Shown one piece after another: positions 35,537-49,100 of a DNA stretch of 64,000 nucleotides. Positions within the stretch are counted from its first letter, which is position 1. Each line of letters opens with the position of its first letter. The DNA lies in contig CM055102.1 of assembly GCA_029204225.1 (NCBI GenBank), positions 46,289,820-46,353,819 on the forward strand. The letters are read 5' to 3'. The notes under the pieces are model-generated. The model had not been told where the DNA came from and searched no databases. It was given only the letters and a program-made list of their open reading frames with translations. The stretch comes from Diphasiastrum complanatum. Lineage: Eukaryota; Streptophyta; Lycopodiopsida; Lycopodiales; Lycopodiaceae. The translations under genes were made by a program, and so were the position numbers.

Positions 35537-36325
35537 ATGTCTCATATAGGTAGCTCTTCATCTTCATCACTCAGTGAAGATAGAGTCATTGACAAGTTCA
35601 ATGGTTCTACTTTCTACATTTGTAAATTGAAACTTAGAATGATGTTGATAGATAGAGATCTTTGGGATGTAGTAGAAGGTGCAGACCTAAAACTAGAAGA
35701 TGGTGATCAAGCAAAGGCTTGGATGATTGAATATCAGAAGGCCTTAGCATGTATCACACTCAATCTGGCCGACTCCCAAATATCTCATGTTACCACGTGC
35801 AAAACCTCAGGAAGCACTGGACTTGTAATCAAGTCTCTATGAGACTCACGATGTAACCACAAGATTACATCTTAGAAGAAAGTTCTTTACTCTTAGCATG
35901 TCTAATTCTACTACCATCACTTCTCACATCAACAGCTTCAAGTCCCTGTTAGATCAGTTATCAGCTTTAGGATGTTCTATTCAAGATGATGATGTCGTTA
36001 TGACCTTGCTTTCTTCTCATCCAAAGTCATATGAATACTTTGTAGTGATGATCTCCACACAACCCGACCTCAATCTTTAAAAGGTGATCATTCATCTTCC
36101 TCAAGAAGAAAGCGAAGAAAGACTAGCAGTCCATCCATCAAAGACAAATCCATGGCTCTATACACCAAGAAGAAAGATCATTCCAAGGGCAAGAATCAGG
36201 TGCAGCAGCAACAGAAATCACATTCCATAAAATCAAAGCATGTATTAGATCTTGTACATAGTGATCTCTGTGGTCCAATGCCAACTCCATCCTTAGGAGA
36301 TGCAGTCTATTTCATTTCATAATAA
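35537..36325 (+). pseudogene. Copia gag of another family (plus strand)
   Basis: It starts MSHIGSSSSSSLSEDRVIDK, then FNGSTFYICKLKLRMMLIDRD, LWDVVEGADLKL and ITLNLADSQISHV, the gag (UBN2-like) domain of copia elements. Later come TTITSHINSFKSLLDQLSAL and DDDVVMTLLSSHPKSYE, a basic stretch, and finally the integrase start (LDLVHSDLCGPMPTPSLGDA). Frameshifts near 35840 and 36080. It ends abruptly where the minus-strand copy A2 begins. Confidence 0.8.
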
Positions 36326-36329
36326 AAGT

Positions 36330-37538
36330 AGTCTGCAACATCTTCTTTCCAATTAGATTCCTTATCAAGTGGTACTTGATCACAATGTGTTTCGTTCTTG
36401 AGTGAAACATAGGGTCTTTTGTCAGATGTATTGCAAATGTGTTGTCCATCTACAAAACCAGAGGTTCATTTCGTATTTCACCCAATTCGTCAAGGAACTG
36501 TTTGAGCCAAATTATTTTGTTGGCCATCTTTGCTGCTGCAATGTACTTTGCTTCACAGGATGACTGAGCTACAATGGTCTGTTTCTTGTTGACCCAGAGA
36601 ATTGCTGCTCACACGATGATGCATCCTCCTGAGACGCTTATGTAGTCGTCCTTGAGAGATGCCCAGCTAGCATCACTATAGGAAAGCATCTGGAACCCTA
36701 CATCATGACAATAATACATACCAAAATCTTTTGTTAATTGAAGGTATTGCAAAATTCGTTTTGCAATCTTCCAATGAGTCGAACCTGGATTTGTACAGAA
36801 TTGGCTCATCCTGACCATGACATAAGCAATGTCAGGACGTGTGTTATCTGCAAGGTACATCAATGATCCAATCAGCTTTCTATATGGTGTAAGCTGTATA
36901 AATTCTCTTTCTTCTTCAGTCCTCGAACAATTTTTGTTCGTTAGTACTGTTCCTGCAAGCATTGGAGTATTCGGCATTCCGAAATCTTCTAGGATTTTCT
37001 TTGTATATCTAGATTGATAAAGGTAAAATTTACCTCTCTCATAGTCCATGCCAATCTGTAAGCCAAGCTAACACCTAGCTTCTCCCACATCTGCAATCTC
37101 GAAATGTTTCGAGATATCATTCTTCACTTCAGCAATAAGCTTCTCACTCTTGTAGAGTATCAGAGTGTCGTCCACATACACAGCTACAATGATGATCTTT
37201 CGATGGATGATGATAACAAGTCTACTGCCTTGTCATTCTTCTCCCTCCATTCGCGTAGCTCCTTGTCTGTTGTTGTAGGCATCTCCTCAGTGCCATCTAC
37301 CCAGGGGAATAATCCTTCTCCCTTTAGTATCAGCGAGGTCTTTACCTTCCATGCTAGGAAGTTAGATCCTGATGAATCCAGAACTGTACAGATCTTGGAT
37401 TGTATGTTGCTAATTGAAGCCATTGCTCATGAATTTGTGTTCTCACTTGTTAATGGTTCTTTGTTTCAATGCTTAGCCTCCTGGATCTGATAGTTTTTTG
37501 GCTATGTCAGACTATGACAAAGGTAGGCTCTGATACCA
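36330..37538 (-). pseudogene. Copia family A deletion derivative (element A2)
   Basis: On the minus strand gag starts at 37423 (ASISNIQSKICTVLDSSGS, then FLAWKVKTSLILKGEGLF) and runs about 75 residues. At about 37200 it is fused directly to the RT catalytic region (IIVAVYVDDTLILYKSEKL). RT then continues (36609-37049: YRKLIGSLMYLADNTRPDIA) into RNase H (VSGGCIIV, CEAKYIAAAKMANKII region) and ends at about 36330. Everything between gag and RT is missing. The fusion point carries the repeated word ATCATCAT on the two sides, compatible with a microhomology deletion. Confidence 0.85.
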
Positions 37539-38080
37539 TTGATGCGAAATGTGCATTCAGAAAATACAAATTACAGCTAGAACTCTGGTGACAAACTAAT
37601 CAAAGTCTCGAACGATTCACAAAAGTCGAATTATTTTTGTTCGAGAATAATTTGTGTTGGATCAATCAAGCTTTGTACCACAACAAAATGAAACGAGATG
37701 AAATCTAGAAGAAAACGAAATGAAGTGAAGCGAAGCGAAACTTAAACAAGCTCTAACATTGATTCATGCTAGAAGCATAGAGATCACGAAACGAAACGAA
37801 ATGAAGCGAAACTAGACGAAAGAGAAGAATTCACGAAAAGATCAATCAAGCTCTGTAACGAGACAAAACATAATGAAACGAAACAAGATGAAATGAAACG
37901 AAACGAAAGAAATGAAACTTAAGTGAGCTTTGAAATTGATTTACACTTATAGCTAAGTGATCGCGAAGCAAAACGAATCGAAACACGAAGCAAAAGCATT
38001 CGTGAATTAAATCAGTTCGTCAGAAATTCAGATATGATTGCTGGTCACTGCCGGCTATATCATTCCTACAATCCTTTAGA
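37526..38080 (-). mobile_element. A2 primer site and 5' LTR part
   Basis: The minus strand reads TGGTATCAGAGCC at 37526-37538, preceded by an LTR ending ...CGCATCA (37540). The LTR is full of GAAAC/ACGAA pentamer-like repeats (37680-37990) and shares the GGATTGTAGGAATGATATAG block with the other family A LTRs. Its start is replaced by family B sequence from about 38080. Confidence 0.7.
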
Positions 38081-38400
38081 GTGTAGATCAATCTTGACAA
38101 ATGCATGGATAGTTTAGGCTAGATCTGATACCATGTTGAAATTCACACATGTGGGAGTGCCCAAAAGTGTGTTATTGATCTCATAAGACTTTGTGATTGC
38201 ACATAGATTACACAGATTGAAAACCAAGATCTATTCCATAAATCTAAGGCAAGAGCACATTACTACATGCATAAATCAACCATACAATAGTTTCACACAT
38301 GTGGAGACTTGTATTACAACAAACTAAGTATGAAAATGCCCTCCCTTGGGCAGAGAGAGAATCCAATCAAGAAAAGTCTCTTCAATTTTGGCAACATTCC
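38081..38400 (-). mobile_element. Copia family B LTR end, primer site and leader (minus)
   Basis: The minus strand shows an LTR end (...CACATGTGTGAATTTCAACA) followed by TGGTATCAGATCTAGCC and a leader like that at 34113. One primer-site base differs from the consensus. The LTR is homologous to 7518-8167 and truncated near 38400. Confidence 0.7.
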
Positions 38401-38479
38401 CAAGGAGCAATCAACATGAACTTTGGTTTGTTAGTATGATTTTGATGTTTGGATTGATATTAGATTGTATTTCGTCATG

Positions 38480-38902
38480 GTGGTTTCGGCATAGTAGGAT
38501 TAGAGAAGTTGTGAGAAGATACTAGAAAAAGTCAAACATGGCTTGTCCTTGGAGTTCGAAATGAAACATTTGGGTGAGTTACATTTTTGCCTTGGAAATG
38601 AGGTATGGCATTATGAGTACCGACTATTTCTTTCTCAATCAAAATACATATGTGATGGTTTTAAAAAATTTCAGAAGTTGGATTTGAAGCTAGTTTCTAC
38701 ACTGATGAAACCAAATGGTGATGAAAATAAAGCCAATCTTTTAGAGTTGTTATTATTCCAATGTGAAGCCACCACCATATTCTTTGATAGCCAAAGTTGT
38801 ATACATATTGTAAAAAATATTGTTATTCATGCACGTATGAAGCATATTGAAACTCATTACCATTTTGTGTTTGAGAAGGCTAACTCTAAGGCAATAGGGT
38901 AA
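38480..38902 (+). pseudogene. Copia RT end fused to RNase H end (plus strand)
   Basis: A 119-codon frame: FEMKHLGELHFCLGNEV, LFLSQSKYICDGFKKFQKLD, PNGDENKANLLE, then directly EATTIFFDSQSCIHIVKN and HARMKHIETHYHFV. The RT C-terminus and most of RNase H between TLMKPN and EATTIFFD are missing, yet the frame stays open across the junction. Confidence 0.8.
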
Positions 38903-39973
38903 TTTTAGAATCTACACATGACTAAGAGGTAGATGTCTTCATTGAGCCTTTAGAAAAGACAAATTTTCTATAGTTTAAATCATTAATGATATTGTGGAAG
39001 ACAAGGCAATAGCTACAACTATTATATCGACTCTATCCAACATTTGCATCAGAGATCAGAGTTCAAAAACATCTTGCACGGATTCTTTCAATGATATTAG
39101 AGCGGCCCATCTCAGATTCCTTCAGTGATATCAGAGCCTAGTTACTCAAACTATGGCTTCAATCAACAGTATCCAATCAGATTTGCACAATTCTTGAGGC
39201 AGACGGGTCAAACTACTTGGCCTAGAAAGTAAAGACTTCTCTCATCTTGAGAGGAGAAGGTTTATGGCCCTGGGTAGACGGCACTGAAGAGAAGCCTACC
39301 AGCATCGGCAAGGAACTTCGTGAATGGAAGGAGAAGAATGACAAAGCAGTAGCTGTCATATCCTCTTCAATCAAAGACAACATCACTCTTGACCTCTCAT
39401 CCATCAATAACGCAAAAAAAAAATGTGGGATGCACTCATTGCAAGGTTTGAAAACAAGTCACGCAACCAGATAATGCACTTGGAAGACTAGCTCACCTAT
39501 CTATGATGGGATGACAAAGACCTCACAACCTTCATCAGAAAGATGAAGAATCTCTTCCTCTCCTTGCACAACACCGGAATAGAGCATGCTATTTCACAAG
39601 AGAAACAACTCATGTACCTTCTATGCACTCTACCAAGATCGTTCCAAACCCCCCGACCTCTACTGGCCAAAGATCTTCAAATGACTCTTGAGAAGGCCAT
39701 CATCGAGATTAAAGAAGAAGTGGAGGCTCAAGAGCACTACGACGACAAGAATGAGTCAGATCAAGCTCTCTATAGCTACAAAGAACGAAATAGTGTTTTT
39801 TTGTCTTGATGTTCATTTTTTCAAGGAGCAAGATTATCTCCGACTTGAACCAGAAACAGTCAACAAAGGTGAGAAAGACAAATTTATACAAAGCCAACCA
39901 GAATGGAGTATTCACAAGCGTCAGCATCAAGGATGCAACAGGTTTGAAGTCTTGTGACGCATGCAACAAAGAC

Positions 39974-40003
39974 AAGATGTCATGTACATGTACATGACAT
40001 CTT
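39974..40003. repeat. Perfect 30-bp palindrome at an insertion edge
   Basis: The left half AAGATGTCATGTACA is integrase zinc-finger coding sequence of A3; the right half is its exact reverse complement. It marks the left edge of the 250-bp foreign segment. Confidence 0.92.
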
Positions 40004-40241
40004 TAAGTTTGAAGTTTTGAGTTTAAAAAAAATTGCGTGGCACTGCCAAGCAAAATTAAATTTTTTTTGCCAGACCCCACCTCTAGCCTGGATTTCACCG
40101 GTAGGGTCCTCGAAAAAGTTTTGGCGTGGATGTGCCACACGTGCCACACATAAGAAAAATGTCAAAATTTCGGCTAAGTATCGGGTTCATGTGGCAACGT
40201 CACGTGGCAAAACACACATATGTGTAGTTGTGACACCCTTT
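39988..40241. mobile_element. 250-bp insertion inside A3 integrase
   Basis: Comparison with A1 (CNKGKMSRISFAKDSFRTKEL) shows that A3 has about 250 extra bases between KMS and DSFRTKEL. The insert holds several TGCCAC/GTGGCA words and TTT/AAA runs but no frame of note. No terminal inverted repeat or clear target duplication is visible, apart from the palindrome at its left edge. Confidence 0.6.
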
Positions 40242-41762
40242 ACTAGGGACTCATTTAGGACGAAAGAACTCTAAGAGTTAGTACACCCAGACATCTGTGA
40301 ATCTTTTAATGTAGTCTCTTTGGGACTCTTCAAGATACTACATAACCTTCATTGATGACTTCAGCAAGTTTGCAGCTGCATACTTCATTCACAACAAATC
40401 AGAAGCTCTAGACAAGTTTACAAAGTTTATAAACTAGGCTGAGAAGTGGATTGAAAAGAAAGTCAAGCAGATAAGGACTGACAGAGGTGGAGAGTACGTT
40501 TCCAAACGGTCTGCAGAGTTCTATACAAGCCACGACATCCTTCATCTAAAGACAACAACATATACACCACAACACAATGGTGTTGTAGAGAGGAGAAACC
40601 GCACTCTCATGGAAGCTGCGAGATGCATGATGGCTTATTCAAAAGCATCAAAATGGCTATGGGCTGAAGCAGTAGCTACAACTAACTACCTGCAGAACTG
40701 GTGTTCCTCATTCTACCCCACATGAAGTGTGGTGGGGCAACAAGCCAAGTTTGGCTCATGTTCGCATATTTGGATGTGTAGCATATGCACACATACCAGA
40801 CAAGAAGAGAAAGAAGCTAGATGAAAAGCTGGAACAAGGTCTCCTCATAGGCTATGATGTACATTTATCATACTACATGATCTACATGCCTAAGACCAGA
40901 GAGATCAAAACAGTCAGAGACGTCAAATTTGACGAAGCAAGCACGATGGCTGACGGAGTTCCAGTTGGCTATGAAATACTTATCAAGAAGTATTATGATC
41001 TACCCACACAGATAGAGGGAGCAGATGATGGACATTTGGATTAAGATGTTCACATACCATATGAGTTGAGCGACGATTTAGACGGTGAACAAGCTGCGAA
41101 GCCACAGACTAGCATGTACCTAGAACGTCCGAAACCCACAATGTTCCACAACCAGCACAAAGGACAAAGGCAAACCGGTTGCGGCACCAATGCAATCCCC
41201 AAGAAGATCAGCAAGAGAGTGAAGACCACCTGTCAAGTATGCGCCAGACAATTCAGTTTCTATTACAGAAGAGTTTTGTGGATTCGAAGGTGAGCTGCAG
41301 ACCTATGAACATGGACAAATGGATACAAGCCATGAAAGATGAAATACACTCCATGGAGCAGAACAACATGTGGACGCTTGAGCCCATTCCTGACAACAGG
41401 AAGCCTATCAAATGCAAATGGATCTACAAGTATAAGTATGGACCCGTGGCAAGGTATCAAGATACAAGACAAGGTTGGTAGCTAAAGATTTCTCACAAAA
41501 GTATGGCGTTGATTACACCAAAACCTTTTCTCTAGTTGTCAAGCATACATCCATACATGTATTGATCACATATGCAGCAGCCTACATTCTACAAATCCAC
41601 ATTGTAGATGAGAAAACGGCTTTTCTGCACGGGGAGCTTGAAGAGGATTTCTATATGGATCAACCACCAAGATTTAGCTATAAATCATTTGCTGATTACG
41701 CCTGCCAGATGCATAAAAGCATCTATGGACTGAAACTATATGCCAGACAATGGTACGATCAA

Positions 41763-42090
<328 letters not shown>

Positions 42091-42870
42091 GCTTACAATA
42101 GCTACACATTCCGCTGTTTTTTTTTCTTCAGTTATTTATTACCGAAAAACATTGTCTACTGATTCATAAAGTTAAGATCATCTCTTGGAGTGATTAGTAG
42201 ATCTATGTTAGATCAAACTAGTTGTGAGGAGGAACGGTTAAGATTTCACAAGCTAGTTTTAACCAATTTTGGTCATATGACTTGTAATTGGCAATTTGGC
42301 CATGTTAAGCCATGTCACACATGCCAAATAGCATAGGATGTTTTTCAATAAGTTTATTCCATGTCCTAATTTGTAAGGGCACCTTTGAAATGAGGCCAAA
42401 ATGTACATAGATAGGCTAGAGAAAAAGTAGGAGCCAAAAATAGCAAGTTTTACATTGTTTTTGGATCTCGAGATCTAGACCCCTAATTAGGGTGGATCCA
42501 ATGACCTATTAGGTTGGATGTTAGGGTTAGATTATGATGAGTTCAGAGTAGTCCTAAAATGCTCAGATCCAAGCTACTTATGTATAAATATGTGATGGTT
42601 TCTCAATTTATGAGTAAAAAATTGGTTTTCCTTCTATCAATGTTGTTGGTGATCTCTACACTTGATATTTGCTATTTCCATTTGGTTCCTTGCAATTTGT
42701 GGGATTGATTAGGAAGTTAAGGTACTGTTCTCTACTTGTGGTAGTCCGTACACTCGCAACAACAAGCAGTACTATATGGCAAATCATGTGTCTTGAATCA
42801 AAGCAACAGAGCTAGAAAATCATCTGAGTACATTGTAGACATAATATAGTGCAACATCTACATTGTCCAC
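42091..42870. other. Non-coding, possible gypsy LTR or leader
   Basis: No protein. GGATCTCGAGATCTAGACCC near 42464 includes a short palindrome (AGATCTCGAGATCT-like). The position before a gypsy integrase suggests retroelement sequence, but no LTR boundary was found. Confidence 0.3.
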
Positions 42871-42879
42871 ATAAATCAT

Positions 42880-43420
42880 TATCCTGATGATCTACATTCA
42901 AAGATGTGATGTGTGCCAAAGGGCACACAGGTCAACAAAAGCAAACTATGAACCACTGCAACCGGTTCTACCACAAGCACCATTCAAGAAATGGGGCCTT
43001 GATTACATTGGCCCTATTCATCCATGTAGGGTTGAAGCGAAAGCAGTTCATATAGCAGATGCTAGATCTATCATTAAGTTCCTTTATGAAAATATTAGCG
43101 TGTGCTTAGGATACCTAGTTGATATTGTTAGTGATTGAGGAACTCACTTTGTAGATGAGACTATCAAGGTCCCATTATAAGATTTCTTCATAGTCCATTT
43201 ATTCAACATGCCTTACTATCCTAGACGCAATGGCCAAGCTGAATCTTCTAATAAGATTATGTGCAACATTTTGATCAAAACAATGGAAGCAAGTGGATCA
43301 AATTAGTATATGCGACTCTTTAAGCTTTCCAAACTGCATACAACAAAAATACTGACCAAACGCCATTCCAACTAAATATAATGACATGTGAATAATGTAA
43401 TAGCCAATTTCTTTTTGTAG
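42880..43420 (+). pseudogene. Ty3/gypsy integrase fragment (plus strand)
   Basis: Begins in the zinc-binding region (RCDVCQRAHRSTKANYEPLQ), then QAPFKKWGLDYIGPIHP, the usual W-x-x-DYIGPI block at the start of the integrase core, then SIIKFLYENI, VDIVSD, stop, GTHFVDET and YPRRNGQAESSNKIM (the G-Q-A-E-N catalytic region). Catalytic D, D and E positions are recognisable although stops interrupt the frame. It breaks off near 43420. Confidence 0.82.
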
Positions 43421-43929
43421 TATATAATTTAAATATTCCTCATAAATTTAACAACCTCTCAATTTCACAGCTTGAAAACAAATCTAAAAAATAATTTAAC
43501 AATCTACTAAAAAGGATCTAGAAATTCAAGCAATAATGTCTTCCAAGTAACACGAATAGATAATATGATTGTGTCTACCAAAAAACTCTATTAATATGTA
43601 AATATGACAAGAATAACTTATAAATGAGGTTCTAATATCCAAACATGAATCATCTTGTTTCTCATAGAAGTCCATGGCAATATGCAAATGCATTCTTGTA
43701 AGAGCAAGCTAATAAAATGTTGTTTAATCATAATCACCAATGAGGCATGGTGTGTTGTTGCCATCACCATAGAAAGCACAATTATCTTTCTTGAGTTGAG
43801 GGATGCACATGTCAATGAACTCATGTTATTTCAAGGCGAAACTAGGATGGTAGTATTGCATTATAGACAAAATTTTAGACATACATATACAAGATTTGGA
43901 AGTGAGAGTCTTACAAAAGTTTGATATTT

Positions 43930-44775
43930 GTGAAGAAACAAAATGTTTCTAATGCCAAAACTTTGCTAGCTTTCAATCCTAAATTTTTGACAAAAGACGA
44001 CAAGACACGACACAACAAAACACAAAATCAGTCGTGCTCCTCAGCTGACCAAGAAGATTTGCCAAGTACCATGGGGTACAAATATTTGATCAGATATCAT
44101 GACATCAGTAGGAGTATTCTAGATCGTGGCTAATCTGCCACTCTTGTAATTCGTGATTAGTTGTAGATTTATAATCACTCTAATCTAGGAGTTACACAAT
44201 GCAACTATATACTTTCTGATGCATAATATTGTAATGCTAGTAAGCAAGACAAGAAGTCAGAAGACGAAAAATATAGAATACATGTCTGCCTGCGTGCGAG
44301 ACAATTCTGTAGAGGATTTGTAGATCTAGAAGTCCACTAGTAAGCGAGACATGATTCATGAGAGAACTGTATTTCTCTCACGCCAACGCACTGCATGGAT
44401 CTGTCATGCAGTGCTTGAAGAATCAAGAAAATCAATAGATGATATTGTAGATGTTGTGCACATTATTAATCTGTATGACTGTATGATCTTGAATATAAAT
44501 TTGTCTACTACTATTCGTGTGTCTGATTCACTTGCTCATTTAATTCCGCACTTTGGTTTGATATAGTTGAATGCTACATTAATTTGTTAAAGTAGATCAG
44601 CAGTGTCTGTCTACACTCTGAAGGATTGTAGGAATGATATAGCCGGCGATGACCAGTGATCGTATCTGAATTCTTGACGAACTGATCTTGTTCGTGAATC
44701 CCTTCACTTCGTGTTTCGCTTCGCTTCGCTTTGCGATCACTTGGCTATAAGGTTAAATCAATTTCAGAGCTCACC
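43930..44775 (+). mobile_element. Copia family A LTR, plus orientation, 3' truncated
   Basis: Starts TGAAGAAACAAAATGTTTC and is colinear with 34308-35163 over its length, ending in GGCTATAAGGTTAAATCAAT. The final part (ending CATCA or CCTACA plus primer site) is missing. No flanking polyprotein, so it is a truncated solo remnant. Confidence 0.75.
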
Positions 44776-46190
44776 TACTTTTGAAGGAAGTATAGAACAA
44801 TATTCAAAGCTCAAATCTTACATTAGACGAAATGTTTACTTTTTTTTGACATTGGAAAGCAGTTAAGAATTCGGCAAAAATTTTACCAGGATTTCTAAAC
44901 TTCAATCCACCTCCCTAAATAGGAAAGGTTTTGAGACATGGGGACAATTTCAATTTAAGATGATGACAACAAAATCTAAAAGGTATTGATACCATTACCT
45001 CTGCTTTTGGAAGAAGAGGAACACACTTTCTAGGATAACAAACTCATTTTGTTGTTCGGAAGAAAGGCTGTAGTATACTTAACATTTGCAAATAAGAGAT
45101 TTTTTATATGTATATGAGCAAACAAAAAGAAAATAGAGTATGAGGCAATGATGTGTTTAACAACATTAGAATCATTTGCAAAGTTCATGAAAATAGGGTC
45201 CCATTTTGAAATTTCGTTTTCAAAAGCTACAACAAATCATTTTGAGCATTGTTGAGGAGAGGCAGGTGCCAAAACATATACCAAGGAGTTTGACCATTGG
45301 ACCATTCTAAGAGAGTCTTAAACCAAGGTGTCGGATCAATTCAAAGGAATTTTTGAAGGAATGAAAAATATCAAATATGGCTCTATTGACTATAGATGAA
45401 GACAAGCACAAAAGTGTCAAAGATATTTAGCAAATGGCAGACATCAATGAGTGGTAGTTCTTTCTTGTAGTGATTGACAATCAAACATTATTGACACTTC
45501 AAAGTACTACAACATGCTCTACGAAAATCAAACATATTATTTACAAATTAAAGAGTGACAATGATGACACTTGCAATTAGAACATCAACGAGTGGTATTC
45601 TTTCTTGTACTGATTGACAATCAAACATAACTAACACTTCAATGTACTAGAACATGCACTACAAAAATCATACATATTACTTACAAATTAAAGAGTGATA
45701 ATGATGCCCTCCAACTTATGGGCGAAAGTTGAGTGAAGTGGCCAAATTATGGCTTTAAATTGACTAAGAAGTTTGTAGTCAAACACCAAGTATGGCACTA
45801 GCAAGAACATTAATAAGTGCTAGTTCCTTCTCATAGCAAATGACAATCAAACATAATCAACACCTCAAAGAACTACAACATGCTCCTAGAAATTAGATTT
45901 TTTATAGATTGAATATTGACAATGATACCTTCCAACTTTACATTGAAACTTGAGTATAAGTGACCAAATTTTAGCTTCAAAATGACTACAATATTTGTAG
46001 TCAAACACCAAACTACATGAAATCATCAAAATATACATATAGGACATGAAGCACTTAATGTGCTATTGCTCATTGTGGGCAAAAATGAAGAGAGCTAGGA
46101 CAAGGACATTGAAGCAATCCTTCAAGCTTTTAGTTTTGTTGGGTGAAAGTTTAGAGGACCACACTCTATGGGAGTATGAACATGCATTCA
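44776..46190. repeat. 3' flank of the patatin-like gene with three diverged tandem repeats
   Basis: No gene. Repeat copies start at about 45441 (ACATCAATGAGTGGTAG), 45582 (ACATCAACGAGTGGTAT) and 45807 (ACATTAATAAGTGCTAG). Each continues with TGACAATCAAACAT and, further on, CAACATGC; copies 1 and 2 are nearly 140 bp apart and copies 2 and 3 about 225 bp. Copies 2 and 3 also share TTTGTAGTCAAACACCAA near their ends. 44776-45440 shows nothing I recognise. Confidence 0.6.
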
Positions 46191-49100
46191 TCAACCAACT
46201 TTAACCTCACTTGTAGATATATGTGAGCCATTTGTTAATTTTCTTGTAGCTCTTGCTTCACGCTCCTTGATAAGTTGCTCTGCAAACCACTCAAGTCTCT
46301 CGCGGTTGGTAAGGTCATGTGGCTTTTTCCCACCGAATGGCAAGAACTCTAAAGTCCTCTGGTCCAATCCATCCTTGGCCAACTTAGATAGCTTATGCAC
46401 ATTTTTTGTGCTTGGATCGTCCATCTCAGCAAGAGCTTGATCTGGAAGACCAGCCACCTGCCCATATCCATAAGACATGTTAGATCCCTTACAATGGCTA
46501 CATTCCTTATGACATATAAACAATAAAGATCTAAAGTTTACCCAATGTAATGAAAATTTATGTTTTTGCAACTACATACATAAACCACATAATCACTAGC
46601 AAATATTAATCAAGACCACTTTGGATTGTTGAGTGGTATAAGAGAGGGGCAAGAAGTACTAACTCGATTGGGCAAGCCAAAACAAATGGTCCCTACCATT
46701 TTTTAGTCTATGATAAGTTGTGCCTATGTGCCATCTTGTGTGGAAGGAACTCAACATCCAAGACACCCTCCCTTACTTAAGCCTCTTAAGTGGTTCCCTC
46801 TCAAGCGGTGCACTATCTATGGGTCAGCCAATATAAATTCATAACATTATGAAAATGTGACTTCAATTCTACTTGCTCGTTCAACGATGATAGCTTTAAG
46901 TATCATCTCAAAGATGGGCAATCCAAGAAAGAACTAAAAGGTGGATAATTTACAACTCAAGACCTAATAGCAACCTGTTGTTTGGGTACCAACGGAGATC
47001 AATTAGTGATCATTTATGGTGATAAGGATCAATAGAAAACCTAGGACAAGCTTGATAGGGTGAGTTCAAAAACCTACACAAACCACCATATAAAGGTCTC
47101 TAGAAAGACCATTCCCATATCTAAAGAATGATTGATATTTTGAACTATTTTAACTCACCAATATTGTAGGATGCACTTGTAAAATAAAAATGGACATCAT
47201 TATCTTCGATAAATTTATTCATGAAATTGGTTAATCTGTACCAATGATTAAAAACATGTTATTCGAGCATGTAAATTTAAATTATGGACTTTTATAGCTT
47301 ACTTACAAAATTTAATGAGGGAGCTTTTCCACATCAAAATGGGCTTTCATTAAAAAAAAATTAGATAATATGTCATGTGAATAGAGAACATGTCAAGGTG
47401 AGTGAGCACATTGAGTCGGGTAAGTGGGCTTAGCAACCTTGAGATAGCCGTACTCAACAAGAACACAAAGGCAATGCTACCAAACTACCCACTAAGAATG
47501 TGAAAAACTAGCCAACACTTTTGAGCTAATTTCTAGGGAATTCTAGATGAATGTTTCCCTTTTTGCAGCCTAAAGATGATAAAGCAGCCTAAAGATGAAG
47601 CTTATTCCCAAAAAAGTCAACAAAAGATGAGATGTGTCAAAAAAAAGGGTGAACAAAAGGAATTTACATGAGACTTTTGTGCATCATAAAGTCTTGCCCT
47701 TAGTGAACTTTATGGGTTTTCCAAGCCTTGCCCTTGGGTTATCTAACCCATGACTTTATCCTACACAAAAATGGATGAAACATTAAGAATCCTGAATGCA
47801 AATACATAGAAGAACAACTATCTGTATGCTGGATTGAGAGGCATTATGAAAAAGATGGAAACATCTATTTGTATTGCACCAGTATCTGTATTGTAGGCTT
47901 GAGGATCAGGGTAAAAACATCAGTTATAGAGGATCTAAGATCATAAAAGATGAATCTCAAGAAAGTCTAAATCCAGGAAGCTACAAAAGCTTTGAAGAAG
48001 ATGATGATGATGATAGCAGTCAAAATATTACATCCCTGGAAATTGGAATATTGATGAGGGAAGAAAAACAAGCCTTTCTGGAAGAACTCTTCCTGGCATT
48101 TCAGGATCATATAGACGATAAACAGGATAAAGAGGATAAGGATCATTAAGGAAATCAATGAAGAAGAGGAGAACTAAGAGGCTAGAAGAAGTAGAAACAG
48201 CTGCTGATCTTGGAGATCGGCACCCTTGTGGGCTGCATGAAGATCATCAAGGAAGGAGACGGAGGAGGAGGTTGTCTGCAATTAATAAGGGAAAGATGAT
48301 GAAGTGTAGCAGTGCTGTCCTACCTGTATGCGTAAATAGCTGTCTTTATCTTTCCCATATGCATTGCTGATGGTGTGATCCACCATATCTGCCCAGGAGT
48401 CAAAGATCATCCTGGCGATGGGCTTCAGCCACTGAAGTGCGCCCCAGCCCCTCACCTCCTTGAACTGATAGGTGTGCGCAAACTGCCCAGTTCCAAGCGA
48501 CAGAATAAGCATATCATGGACAGAACCTGTAGATGGAAAATCCCTCTTATTGTGTAGAACATGAGTGATAGCTGCTGCGGTGGGATTGCTCAACACCAGC
48601 CCACCGTCCACAGCAGGAATGGATCTTGAGCTATCGGTGGAGGTGACGAAGGCCGGCTTCCACAGACCAGGCACCGCTGAGGAAGCTCTGATAACTTCCC
48701 ACAGGCGGAAATCCGAGGAGGCATACTCCTTTGCATCAGAAGTGGAGAAGATAAAAGGCCCGGCTGTAGCTAGATCATAGCAGGGGAGTAGAAGCGGCTT
48801 GATCGGATCCTTGAGCGTGTATGGCTTGCCATCTCTGACAAACATTTTTTGAAGGAGTCTCTCCCAGTATCTGGTAGAGTATTTCGGGGATATCATCCCT
48901 CGCAGCAGCGAAAATGGGCGCTGCAGTTTTCTGAGCCTGAATATATCTTTTGCATACTCGCACATATATTTCCACGTTCCTTGGCCTGTGAAGAGAGGGG
49001 TGCCTTTCTCATCTGGGAGGAAAAGCATGGCAATTAGCCAGGCCCCCACGCTAGTGCCTGTACCTATGTCGAAGTAGTCAGCGATCCTGGCGTTTGGATT

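Noticed and set aside
47874-48149. Acidic 91-codon frame as a separate gene
   Set aside because: It lies within the intron of the patatin-like gene on the other strand, and the acidic run comes from a GAT-rich simple repeat.
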